Part shown: positions 1 through 6,603 of the stretch, piece after piece
Numbering within the stretch: position 1 is the first letter of the stretch
Layout of the letters: every line of letters begins with the position of its first letter
The notes under the pieces: model-generated
Database searches by the model: none
What the model was told of the DNA's origin: nothing
Seen by the model: the letters and a program-made list of their open reading frames with translations, nothing else
Made by a program: the position numbers and the translations under genes
From: Sulfurovum sp.
GTDB lineage: Bacteria > Campylobacterota > Campylobacteria > Campylobacterales > Sulfurovaceae
NCBI GenBank assembly: GCA_030626265.1
Contig: DAOUPF010000012.1
Coordinates: 1-11,349, forward strand
Length of the DNA: 11,349 nucleotides
Reading direction: 5' to 3'

Positions 1-1
1 A

Positions 2-1225
2 GAAAACTTAGCAACTTTACCTATCAATTATTTGGTATATCAAAATTTATTAAGAGACAATAAAAAATTTCAAGAGATAAAACATAATGGCAAGACGTAT
101 AAAGTCTCTGCAAAAGAATTAAGAAGTATTGAATCTCTAACTTCAGGTTCAATTTTATTTGGTTATGAGTTTGATTGGGTTAAAAAGCAAGAGAAAGAAG
201 TCATGCAGGAACATATAGGGCTGTTGGGGATTATCTATATTATTTCTAATATTCTAATATTATTTTTTGTAATTAGATATTCAAAAGTTTTATGTAAACT
301 AAATCAAGCTACCTTAAAATTAACAAATCGAGAATCTTATGAAAAAATTGATATAAATACTCATGATGAGTTAGATCTTTTAGCAAATAATTTTAATTTA
401 ATGACAGCGGAGTTAAATCATTTACACAATAAAATGGAAGTAGAAATTGAAGATAAAACCAAAGAATTAAATGATTTAAATGCAAATTTGAAACTTAGAG
501 TTGATGAGGAGGTTGAGAAAAATCGGGAAAAGGATAAAAAAATGATTTTCCAATCTCGACTCGCTCAGATGGGTGAAATGCTGAGTATGATTGCTCACCA
601 GTGGCGACAACCTCTAAATGCGATTAATACCACTTGTGCAAACCTCAATATAAATGCAAGACTTAACGATATAAATTCTGAAATAGTAATAAAAGAGACT
701 GATAATATTTCAAGCTTTGTGCAACACTTAAGCTCTACAATTGATGATTTTCGAGATTTCTTTAAGCCCAATAAAAAAATAGAAAAAGTTGATTATCCTC
801 AATTGATTACTGCCGTTTTGAAGATTATCCAGCAGTCCCTCACAGCAAAAGATATAGAGTTAATTAAAGATTTTAAGTTTGAAGAAAAATTTGAGTCTTA
901 TCCAAATGAGCTGAAACATGTAATTTTGAACTTGATTAAAAATGCCGAAGATATACTTATGGAAAAAAAGATAAAAGATGCTTATATCAAGATTTCAACT
1001 TTTAAAGATGGTGAAAATTATATCTTGGAGATTAGCGACAATGGTGGTGGTATACCTGATGCTATTATAGAGAAAATTTTTGACCCATATTTTAGTACCA
1101 AACTCAAGAAAAATGGCACGGGATTAGGGCTTTATATGAGTAAAACTATTATTGAAAATCATTGTGGCGGTCAATTAAGCGTAAGCAATAATAGCGATGG
1201 TGCGACTTTTAGAATAAGTTTATAG
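2..1225 (+). CDS. Membrane sensor histidine kinase, 5'-truncated by the window edge
   Basis: The reading frame is open from base 2, so the true start is upstream and 407 residues are visible; the in-frame TTG at 32 is probably not the start. Numbering from TTG-32: an extracytoplasmic sensor remnant (about 1-60), one membrane helix (about 63-82), a HAMP-like linker with coiled coil (about 83-170), and a HisKA phosphoacceptor site [15 protein letters not shown] with His189. The HATPase_c domain shows an N box (NLIKNAEDI), a G1 box (DNGGGIP), an F box (FDPYFSTK) and a G2 box (GTGLGL). All catalytic boxes are intact, so this is an active kinase that autophosphorylates and passes phosphate to a response regulator. 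No receiver domain is attached and no regulator gene is in view; a partner may lie upstream. It reads in the same direction as soxC, 278 bases upstream, and is visibly richer in A/T than the sox genes. Control of the sox genes is an inference from position. The ligand is unknown. Confidence 0.93.
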   Translation, partial: ENLATLPINYLVYQNLLRDNKKFQEIKHNGKTYKVSAKELRSIESLTSGSILFGYEFDWVKKQEKEVMQEHIGLLGIIYIISNILILFFVIRYSKVLCKLNQATLKLTNRESYEKIDINTHDELDLLANNFNLMTAELNHLHNKMEVEIEDKTKELNDLNANLKLRVDEEVEKNREKDKKMIFQSRLAQMGEMLSMIAHQWRQPLNAINTTCANLNINARLNDINSEIVIKETDNISSFVQHLSSTIDDFRDFFKPNKKIEKVDYPQLITAVLKIIQQSLTAKDIELIKDFKFEEKFESYPNELKHVILNLIKNAEDILMEKKIKDAYIKISTFKDGENYILEISDNGGGIPDAIIEKIFDPYFSTKLKKNGTGLGLYMSKTIIENHCGGQLSVSNNSDGATFRISL

Positions 1226-1363
1226 CTATAGAGGTCTATCATTCTCTTAGTAATAGCCAATAGTAAATTTAGAACCTGATTTATCTATAAAAACCAATAT
1301 AACTCTTCTCCCTTAATATAAGTAAATATTATTTGATACCTTTATTATATTTAATCATACTTG

Positions 1364-1402
1364 TGTAACAAAATTGTAACTTTTTTGTAACTTATTGTTA
1401 CA
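1364..1402. promoter_or_regulatory. Phased array of four TGTAAC-type boxes upstream of soxC (putative operator)
   Basis: TGTAAC occurs as direct copies at 1364-1369, 1375-1380 and 1386-1391, and as the inverted copy GTTACA at 1397-1402. Successive starts are exactly 11 bp apart, close to one helical turn. The last two form a perfect inverted repeat, TGTAAC-N5-GTTACA. Direct repeats at 11-bp centres are the usual layout for OmpR/PhoB-family response regulators, so a regulator of that type is the first guess. The array ends about 100 bp before the soxC start and just ahead of candidate -10 sequences. The regularity is seen directly; the regulator and the direction of control are inferred. Confidence 0.6.
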
Positions 1403-1430
1403 TATTATAAATTCTTATGCAATATAAATA
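1403..1430 (+). promoter_or_regulatory. Candidate promoter -10 region for the sox cluster
   Basis: Two TATAAA hexamers (1406-1411 and 1423-1428) lie just downstream of the TGTAAC array, and the second follows a TG at 1418-1419. Campylobacterota housekeeping promoters depend mainly on a TATAAT-like -10 with a poorly conserved -35, so either could serve. Such hexamers are frequent in AT-rich DNA. The main support is position: directly after a probable operator and 75-100 bp before the first sox gene. Which one is used cannot be decided from sequence. The rest of the 1226-1503 gap is AT-rich with no convincing terminator for the kinase gene and no small ORF that I could support. Confidence 0.35.
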
Positions 1431-1503
1431 GATTTTATTATCGTATCACATCAATTATGTAATTATATCACTGTCGTTACTACTTATTCAGGAGGTAATA
1501 TAA

Positions 1504-2814
1504 TTGAATACTACAATAAAAAATAGAGTTGGTGACCAAACAACTAGCTTCTCTACAGATAGCAGGAGAGGGTTCCTGCGAGGCATGTTTGTCTCTGTAG
1601 CAGCAGCTAGTGTGCTAGCACCTATCAAGCTAAAAGCTGATGATGCAGCGATACTTGAAGAGGCTGAGTGGGGAGTGAAACTAGGTTATCCTACAAATAA
1701 GCACCCTTATGGCATACCGTCACCATATGAGCATAACAATGTAAGAAGAGTTACAGAGCTTCTCTCTTCTGGAGACATGTACGCTTCTGTAGCGATGAGT
1801 CCACTACATGAACAAGAGGGAATCATCACACCTAATGGACTATTTTTCAATAGATCACATGGTGGAACTGCAGTAGTAGATCCAGATAAATATAGACTTA
1901 TGATTCACGGTCTTGTAGAAAAGCCTTTGGTTCTAACTCTTGCACAACTAAAAAGATACCCAAGCGAAAGCCGAATCCACTTCATAGAGTGTCCAGCAAA
2001 TGGCTCTACTGGTTGGAGAGGCCCACAGTTTAACAATCTACAGTTTATGAAAGGTATGATGAGTTCTGCTGAGTGGACAGGTGTAAAACTATCAGTAGTC
2101 CTTGCTGACCTTGGACTCAAGCCTAAAGCCAAATGGATGCTTGCTGAGGGAAGTGATAACTCAGAAATGGGTAGAACTATACCTATAGAGAAGGTACTAG
2201 ATGATGCTATGTTAGTCTGGGGTCAAAATGGTGAAGCATTGAGACCAGATCAGGGTTATCCTGTGAGATTACTAGTTCCAGGATGGGAAGGTAACCTCAA
2301 TGTCAAATGGCTCAAAAGATTAGAGTTTGGTGAAGAGCCTTGGCATGCAAAAGAGGAGACTTCCAAATACACTATGCTACAACCTAGTGGTAAAGGTATC
2401 AGATTTTTCTGGCCAATGGAAGTAAACTCTATCATCACTTCTCCTTGTCCTGAAAAGCCATGGACTGACCTCAAAAAAGGTGACATGGTAGAGATACAGG
2501 GACTAGCATGGAGTGGTCAAGGTACTATCAAAGCAGTTGACTTATCATTAGATGGTGGCAAAAATTGGCAAGAGATTAGCCTCAAAGGACTAATACTTCC
2601 AAAATCTTGGACAAGATTTAGCTATATGATGAAATGGGAAGGCAAACCACTGCTACTATCTAGTCGTGCTATAGATGATGCTGGCAATGTACAGCCAACA
2701 ATCAATCAAGAAGTTGCAAAAGTAGGAGTAGAGTCTGTATATCATAGAAACTCTATCTGTACTTGGGAAGTCAAAGCAAATGGGGAGGTAAACAATGTTC
2801 ATGTCAGAGGTTAA
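1504..2814 (+). CDS. soxC: SoxC, molybdopterin subunit of sulfane dehydrogenase SoxCD
   Basis: Molybdenum subunit of the periplasmic SoxCD enzyme, which oxidises the sulfane sulfur left on SoxY after SoxB has acted. The start is TTG at 1504, chosen because a strong AGGAGGT (1490-1496) sits at correct spacing. A twin-arginine signal is present (SRRGFLRG, residues 20-27, then a hydrophobic stretch to about 45), as expected for a cofactor-loaded Tat substrate. The sulfite-oxidase-type Mo-pterin domain spans about 100-300, with the Mo-ligand Cys163 in HFIECPANGSTGW. A C-terminal Mo-co dimerisation domain covers about 305-430. At 436 residues it has the usual SoxC length. It overlaps soxD by 20 bases, which fits translational coupling and formation of one complex. 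The alternative is a SorA-type sulfite dehydrogenase; the neighbouring soxD and the complete Sox set favour SoxC. Confidence 0.93.
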   Translation: MNTTIKNRVGDQTTSFSTDSRRGFLRGMFVSVAAASVLAPIKLKADDAAILEEAEWGVKLGYPTNKHPYGIPSPYEHNNVRRVTELLSSGDMYASVAMSPLHEQEGIITPNGLFFNRSHGGTAVVDPDKYRLMIHGLVEKPLVLTLAQLKRYPSESRIHFIECPANGSTGWRGPQFNNLQFMKGMMSSAEWTGVKLSVVLADLGLKPKAKWMLAEGSDNSEMGRTIPIEKVLDDAMLVWGQNGEALRPDQGYPVRLLVPGWEGNLNVKWLKRLEFGEEPWHAKEETSKYTMLQPSGKGIRFFWPMEVNSIITSPCPEKPWTDLKKGDMVEIQGLAWSGQGTIKAVDLSLDGGKNWQEISLKGLILPKSWTRFSYMMKWEGKPLLLSSRAIDDAGNVQPTINQEVAKVGVESVYHRNSICTWEVKANGEVNNVHVRG

Positions 2815-3889
2815 GATACCAGTAATAGGAACGCTGTTGGCTCTATCTATAGCTGTGAGTTCAGCTATGGCTGGAGATAAAATCCAGAAAAATGTTGATG
2901 GTGCATTGATATATCCTATCAAAAACAACTCTTATCAGGGATATGCCGTCAATCCTCAAAAAACAAATGGCTTCAACCACGGTAGAGCTCCAACAACTGC
3001 TGAGATAAAAGCATGGGATATAGATGTAATGCCAGATGGTACAGGATTGCCAGAAGGTAAAGGATCTGTAGAACAAGGTGATGAGCTATATACCGCTCAG
3101 TGTGCCATGTGTCATGGTGACTTTGGTATGGGTGGCAAAGGTTATCCAACACTCTCAGGTGGAGAAGGAACACTTAAAAACCAACTTGTCAATCCAGAAG
3201 CTGGAGATGAACCGCCAAGTAGAACTATAGGTAGCTACTGGCCATATGCCAGTACACTCTATTGGTATGTCCAATCAGCAATGCCATTTCCAAACCCAAA
3301 AAGTTTGACCAATGATGAGACATACGCTCTAGTCGCATATATGCTCTCTATCAATGAGATTCAGATAGATGGTGAAGATTTGGATGATGACTATGTACTA
3401 GATAGAGCAAAGTTTCTCAAAATCAAAATGCCAAATGAAGATGGCTTCTATCCAGAAGTAAATGGAGATGTAGGTTCTAAAGAGATGAGCAAATATCTAA
3501 ACAATGCTGATAACTTTGGTCAAGGTACAAGATGTATGAAGGATTGTGGTGATACACCAATAGTCAAGATAGCCTATGAGCTAAATGACTTCCACCCAAC
3601 ACCATCTACTGCCAAAGGTCTTCCAAAAGAAAAAGAAGGAGAAGAGATATCTGAAGCTCAGAAAATCTACGAAGCTACATGTAGTGCTTGTCATGCAAAT
3701 GCAGCTATAGGTGCACCAGTAGTAGGTGACAAAGAGGCTTGGGATACTCTACTCAAGGAGAAAGGAATAGAAGAGATATACAAAAATGGTATAGATGGAA
3801 TCAATGCGATGCCTCCAAAAGGTGGCAACATGGATCTCTCTGATGAGAAAACAAAAATAGTCATTGACTATATGATCCAAGCCAAATAA
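2795..3889 (+). CDS. soxD: SoxD, dihaem cytochrome c subunit of sulfane dehydrogenase SoxCD
   Basis: Electron-accepting cytochrome subunit paired with SoxC. ATG at 2795 lies inside the end of soxC with a GGGGAGGT site (2782-2789) just ahead; ATG 2801 is an alternative two codons later. A Sec signal peptide (about 1-26, cut after AMA) exports it. There are two c-type haem sites, CAMCH at 103-107 and CSACH at 296-300. Likely Met ligands are M163 (SAMPFP) in the first domain and M339 (AMPPKGG) in the second, which resembles a short class I (c5-like) cytochrome. Between the domains a C247-x3-C251 pair could form a disulfide. The 364 residues fit a dihaem SoxD. The role is assigned from the haem pattern together with the soxC overlap. 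Confidence 0.9.
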   Translation: MFMSEVKIPVIGTLLALSIAVSSAMAGDKIQKNVDGALIYPIKNNSYQGYAVNPQKTNGFNHGRAPTTAEIKAWDIDVMPDGTGLPEGKGSVEQGDELYTAQCAMCHGDFGMGGKGYPTLSGGEGTLKNQLVNPEAGDEPPSRTIGSYWPYASTLYWYVQSAMPFPNPKSLTNDETYALVAYMLSINEIQIDGEDLDDDYVLDRAKFLKIKMPNEDGFYPEVNGDVGSKEMSKYLNNADNFGQGTRCMKDCGDTPIVKIAYELNDFHPTPSTAKGLPKEKEGEEISEAQKIYEATCSACHANAAIGAPVVGDKEAWDTLLKEKGIEEIYKNGIDGINAMPPKGGNMDLSDEKTKIVIDYMIQAK

Positions 3890-3919
3890 AAATAGCAAGT
3901 AAACAAAAAGGAGAATAAA

Positions 3920-4273
3920 ATGAAATTAGCAAAACGATTACTAATAGCTACCGCCATTAGTGGGTTGTTTGCAACCTCAAGTGTTGCAGGTAATGCCGAT
4001 TTAGTTAAAGAGGGTGAGAAGATTTTTAATGAAAAAAAGCTTGGAAACTGTCTTGCATGTCATGGTGCAAATGGTAAGGATATTAATAATCCAGGAAGCT
4101 TTGGACCAAAGCTCCAGTATCTAGAAGCTTGGCCAGAAGATGCTCTATATGCCAAAATATATGACCCATATACCACAAATCCAATCTCAGCTATGCCTGC
4201 ATTTGGTAAAAATGGTTGGTTAGACGACAAACAAATCAAAGCACTTGTTGCTTATCTAAAAACAATTAAATAA
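3920..4273 (+). CDS. soxX: SoxX, monohaem cytochrome c of the SoxAX complex
   Basis: Small periplasmic cytochrome that partners SoxA; together they oxidatively couple thiosulfate to the SoxY cysteine and pass electrons on. A Sec signal occupies about 1-23 (cut near SVAG). The single haem site is CLACH (44-48) followed by GANGKD, and the likely Met ligand is M92 in ISAMPAFG, the usual SoxX pattern. It has 117 residues, within the normal size for monohaem SoxX. The start has AAGGAGA at proper spacing. It lies 30 bases after soxD and 10 before soxY, so it is clearly co-transcribed. An unrelated short class I cytochrome would look similar; the place next to soxYZA makes SoxX the strong choice. 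Confidence 0.92.
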   Translation: MKLAKRLLIATAISGLFATSSVAGNADLVKEGEKIFNEKKLGNCLACHGANGKDINNPGSFGPKLQYLEAWPEDALYAKIYDPYTTNPISAMPAFGKNGWLDDKQIKALVAYLKTIK

Positions 4274-4283
4274 AGGAAATATT

Positions 4284-4754
4284 ATGGAAAGAAGAAAATT
4301 TTTAGGATTAGGAGCTGGTTTATTTGCAGCTACAATCATACCAGCAAGTCTAGTAGCAGCAAACTTTAGAGAAACAAAACCAGAGGCTTGGAAAGTCATG
4401 AATACCAAAGAGGAGAATATGGATGGAGTTAATGCCGGTATAAAAGCTATATTTGGTACTGACAAAGTAGAAGAGGGAAAAGTCAAGCTAAAAGCTCCAG
4501 ATATCGCTGAGAATGGTGCAGTTATTCCTATCACTGCTTCTACTGCTAAAGCTAGCAAAATTGCAATATTTCAAAGTGCAAACCCAGAGTCTGTTGTAGC
4601 TGTATTTGATATCCCAGCAAATGGTGTACCTGATTACTCTATCAGAATCAAGATGCAAAAAACTGGAACAGTTGTAGCAGTGGCTGAGATTGATGGCAAG
4701 CTATACAAGGCTAGTAAAGTAGTTAAAGTTACTATCGGTGGATGTGGCGGTTGA
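4284..4754 (+). CDS. soxY: SoxY, sulfur-carrier subunit of SoxYZ
   Basis: Covalent carrier of the pathway: sulfur intermediates are bound to a Cys on a swinging C-terminal arm and presented in turn to SoxAX, SoxB and SoxCD. The protein ends in the hallmark GGCGG, with Cys154 as carrier. The N-terminus ERRKFLGLG followed by a hydrophobic run (to about 26) is a twin-arginine signal, which exports SoxY with signal-less SoxZ bound to it. The rest has the immunoglobulin-like SoxY fold pattern. It is 156 residues, a standard length. The AAGGAAA site precedes ATG 4284. The gene is 10 bases from soxX and 64 from soxZ. Confidence 0.97.
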   Translation: MERRKFLGLGAGLFAATIIPASLVAANFRETKPEAWKVMNTKEENMDGVNAGIKAIFGTDKVEEGKVKLKAPDIAENGAVIPITASTAKASKIAIFQSANPESVVAVFDIPANGVPDYSIRIKMQKTGTVVAVAEIDGKLYKASKVVKVTIGGCGG

Positions 4755-4818
4755 TTTTATCACAAAAGATAAGTAGTCATAGATATATAAACAATACAAA
4801 TAATTTCAAGGAGATAAA

Positions 4819-5112
4819 ATGAGAATCAAAGCAAAATTTAAAAAAGGCGTAACTACAGTAAAGGTAATGGCAAAACATGCAATGTTGAGCTATCAAGAGG
4901 CAGAGAAGAAGAAAGTACCAGTAAACTTTATCACTCATGTGGTAGCAAAAGTTGGAGATGAGTTAGTATATGAAGTAACTACAAGCCAGTTTTTGTCAAA
5001 GAACCCGTACCTAAAGTTTGCATTCAAAGGCGAGAATAAAGGTAAAGAGGTATCAATCACTTGGACAGATCTAAGCGGTAAAACAAAAACTGATTCAAAG
5101 AAGATAAAGTAG
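4819..5112 (+). CDS. soxZ: SoxZ, partner subunit of the SoxYZ carrier
   Basis: Structural partner that forms the SoxYZ heterodimer. It is 97 residues and lacks a signal peptide, as is usual: SoxZ is co-exported with Tat-targeted SoxY. The sequence opens MRIKAKFKKG and contains the family-type stretch VTTSQFLSKNPYLKFAF and the segment ITWTDLSGKT near the C-terminus. There is no cysteine, as expected for a non-carrier subunit. A clear AAGGAGA precedes ATG 4819. The 64-base gap from soxY holds no strong hairpin; a short stem-loop follows the stop codon directly. Confidence 0.96.
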   Translation: MRIKAKFKKGVTTVKVMAKHAMLSYQEAEKKKVPVNFITHVVAKVGDELVYEVTTSQFLSKNPYLKFAFKGENKGKEVSITWTDLSGKTKTDSKKIK

Positions 5113-5128
5113 TCACCAAAACTGGTGA
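5113..5128 (+). other. Short stem-loop between soxZ and soxA
   Basis: TCACCA (5113-5118), loop AAAC, then TGGTGA (5123-5128) make a perfect 6-bp stem starting at the first base after the soxZ stop codon. The sequence after it is purine-rich with no T-run, so it is not a standard terminator. It may stabilise the 3' end of a soxXYZ messenger or be chance. Confidence 0.4.
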
Positions 5129-5161
5129 GAAAATAAGACATTAAATAACAAAGGAGAAACC

Positions 5162-6073
5162 ATGTTATTAAAAATTGCAAAAATATCTGCTTTAGTTGCT
5201 TTGGCCACATGCACCTTGAATGCAGGTGGATTTGATACTCAGGCAGAGAAAGACAGAACAGCTCTAGTAGCATATTCAGAAGCTAAATTCAAAGATGCTG
5301 ACAAGAATAGAATGTATTTCCCATACTCAACAGATGATGAGTTGAAAAATAATTTTCCAAAAAATATCAAACATGATGCTTTTGCACTGGGATCTTATGC
5401 TTTCAACTCTAGAGGAAAGTCACAGTATGATGACATCAAAGAGATGCCACCATATGAAGATGCTATAGATGAAGGAGAAGAGCTATACAGCAAAAAGTTT
5501 GCAAATGGCAAATCTTTTAAAGACTGTTTCCCAAAGACAGATATAGCTGGTGAGTATCCATACTTTGATGACAAGAAAAATTCTGTAGTTACTATTACTT
5601 CTGCTATAGATGAGTGTCTAGTATCAAATGGAGAGAAATCTTGGAATATGAAAAAAGGCAAAAGTGCCAAGCTTCAAGCATACTTCTCTTTTGCTACTAT
5701 GGAAGCTGGCAAAAAAGTAAATCTCAAAATCCAGAGTCAAGCTGCAGCAGATGCGTATGAGCGAGGTAAAAAAGAGTACTACTCACAGAGAGGTTATCTC
5801 AAGCTATCCTGTGCTAATTGTCATGTACAAGGTACCGGGCAGAGAGTAAGAGCAGAGTATATGTCTCCACTATTGGGACAGACTACACATTTTCCAGTCT
5901 TTAGACTCAAGTGGAATAGCCTAGGAACTCTCGAGCGTAGAATGGCAGGATGTAATAAAGATCAAGGTGAAAACCCTCATAAAGCTGCAAGTGGCTGGAT
6001 GAAAGATCTACTTTATTTCATGGCATATATGTCAAATGGAATGGCCATTGATGGCCCAGATATCAGAAAGTAA
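5162..6073 (+). CDS. soxA: SoxA, monohaem cytochrome c with active-site cysteine (SoxAX complex)
   Basis: Catalytic partner of SoxX that forms the disulfide-like bond between thiosulfate and SoxY. A Sec signal covers about 1-21 (cut after LNA). The C-terminal cytochrome domain carries the only haem site, CANCH at 217-221, and the conserved Cys264 in RMAGCNKDQG, the position of the cysteine-persulfide haem ligand and active-site residue in SoxA. The N-terminal domain has no CXXCH; Cys122 and Cys152 probably form the disulfide that replaces the first haem of dihaem SoxA proteins. At 303 residues it is full length. The start has AAAGGAGA. It is followed after 12 bases by an unknown secreted protein gene. 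Confidence 0.96.
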   Translation: MLLKIAKISALVALATCTLNAGGFDTQAEKDRTALVAYSEAKFKDADKNRMYFPYSTDDELKNNFPKNIKHDAFALGSYAFNSRGKSQYDDIKEMPPYEDAIDEGEELYSKKFANGKSFKDCFPKTDIAGEYPYFDDKKNSVVTITSAIDECLVSNGEKSWNMKKGKSAKLQAYFSFATMEAGKKVNLKIQSQAAADAYERGKKEYYSQRGYLKLSCANCHVQGTGQRVRAEYMSPLLGQTTHFPVFRLKWNSLGTLERRMAGCNKDQGENPHKAASGWMKDLLYFMAYMSNGMAIDGPDIRK

Positions 6074-6085
6074 GGGGTGATTATT

Positions 6086-6517
6086 ATGAAAAGATTACAC
6101 AAAATTTTACTAACGGTTAGTTTAGGTATTTTGACTGCAAGTAGTTTATCAGCTAATGCTGTAGATGAAGCTGCTGCACTAGATGTCAAAAAAGTATGTG
6201 ATGTTGGAGCCAATGGATTAGATGCTGTATTAGCTACTGCTGTAAAGTACAACAAAGCAGCCAAAGAGCACGGTGTTGAATTCAAAAGATTGGGTATCAC
6301 AAACAGTATCTATATTTCAGATACATTAGCTGCTGTAAAAGCAAAGAAAAAAGAGACTGTACTCAACTATAAGAGTAAAGGCAAAAAGAAGACTAAAAAG
6401 TTTAGTACTGATTATGCTGCATGGAGAGCTTGTAGTTTTGCAGTGAGAGCTTTACAACAAAAGCATGAAGCAGAGTCTACTTGGAGACTTGCTGTCCCTG
6501 GTGATGGATTTAAATAG
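6086..6517 (+). CDS. Unknown small secreted protein between soxA and soxB (candidate SoxAX-associated protein)
   Basis: I do not recognise a domain. ATG 6086 is chosen over the upstream GTG 6077 because AAGGGGTGA (6072-6080) then sits at a proper distance; this gives 143 residues. A Sec signal peptide (MKRLHKILL... to SANA, about 25 residues) leaves a mature protein of about 118 residues. It has two cysteines, C38 near the mature N-terminus and C116 (WRACSFA), which could pair, and a lysine-rich patch at about 84-106. The central part and the tail look helical (NKAAKEHG, AVRALQQKHEAE). There is no haem motif. In green sulfur bacteria the gene between soxA and soxB is soxK, encoding the SoxAX-binding protein of three-subunit SoxAX complexes. 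Matching position, size class, export and a monohaem SoxA make a SoxK-like role the leading guess, but this is inference and no homology was tested. Confidence 0.85.
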   Translation: MKRLHKILLTVSLGILTASSLSANAVDEAAALDVKKVCDVGANGLDAVLATAVKYNKAAKEHGVEFKRLGITNSIYISDTLAAVKAKKKETVLNYKSKGKKKTKKFSTDYAAWRACSFAVRALQQKHEAESTWRLAVPGDGFK

Positions 6518-6529
6518 TATATATAAAAA

Positions 6530-6574
6530 CTAGGAAGTATATATTTTGCAGAGGCAAAAGAGTTCACTTCCTAG
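6530..6574 (+). other. Nested stem-loop upstream of soxB
   Basis: CTAGGAAGT (6530-6538) pairs perfectly with ACTTCCTAG (6566-6574). Inside it, TTTTGC (6544-6549) pairs with GCAAAA (6554-6559) around an AGAG tetraloop. No T-run follows; the next bases are ATAGGGTTAAATT and then a weak soxB ribosome binding site (AAAAGGT). It could mark messenger processing, partial termination or a control point for soxB. Confidence 0.6.
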
Positions 6575-6603
6575 ATAGGGTTAAATTATAAAAAAGGTAA
6601 CTT

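Noticed and set aside
1225..1257. Possible terminator after the kinase gene (GCTAT...ATAGC)
   Set aside because: The stem is only 5 bp with a 23-base loop and no T-run follows.
1905..2132. Minus-strand open frames inside soxC, and likewise within soxD, soxA, soxB and the downstream genes
   Set aside because: They are fully covered by strongly supported genes on the + strand, have no ribosome sites and no recognisable protein features.
4757..4772. TTATC...GATAA hairpin between soxY and soxZ
   Set aside because: A 5-bp AT-rich stem is too weak to call in this background.
6077..6085. GTG start for the unknown protein between soxA and soxB
   Set aside because: It falls inside the AAGGGGTGA ribosome site; ATG 6086 has correct spacing and gives a cleaner signal peptide.
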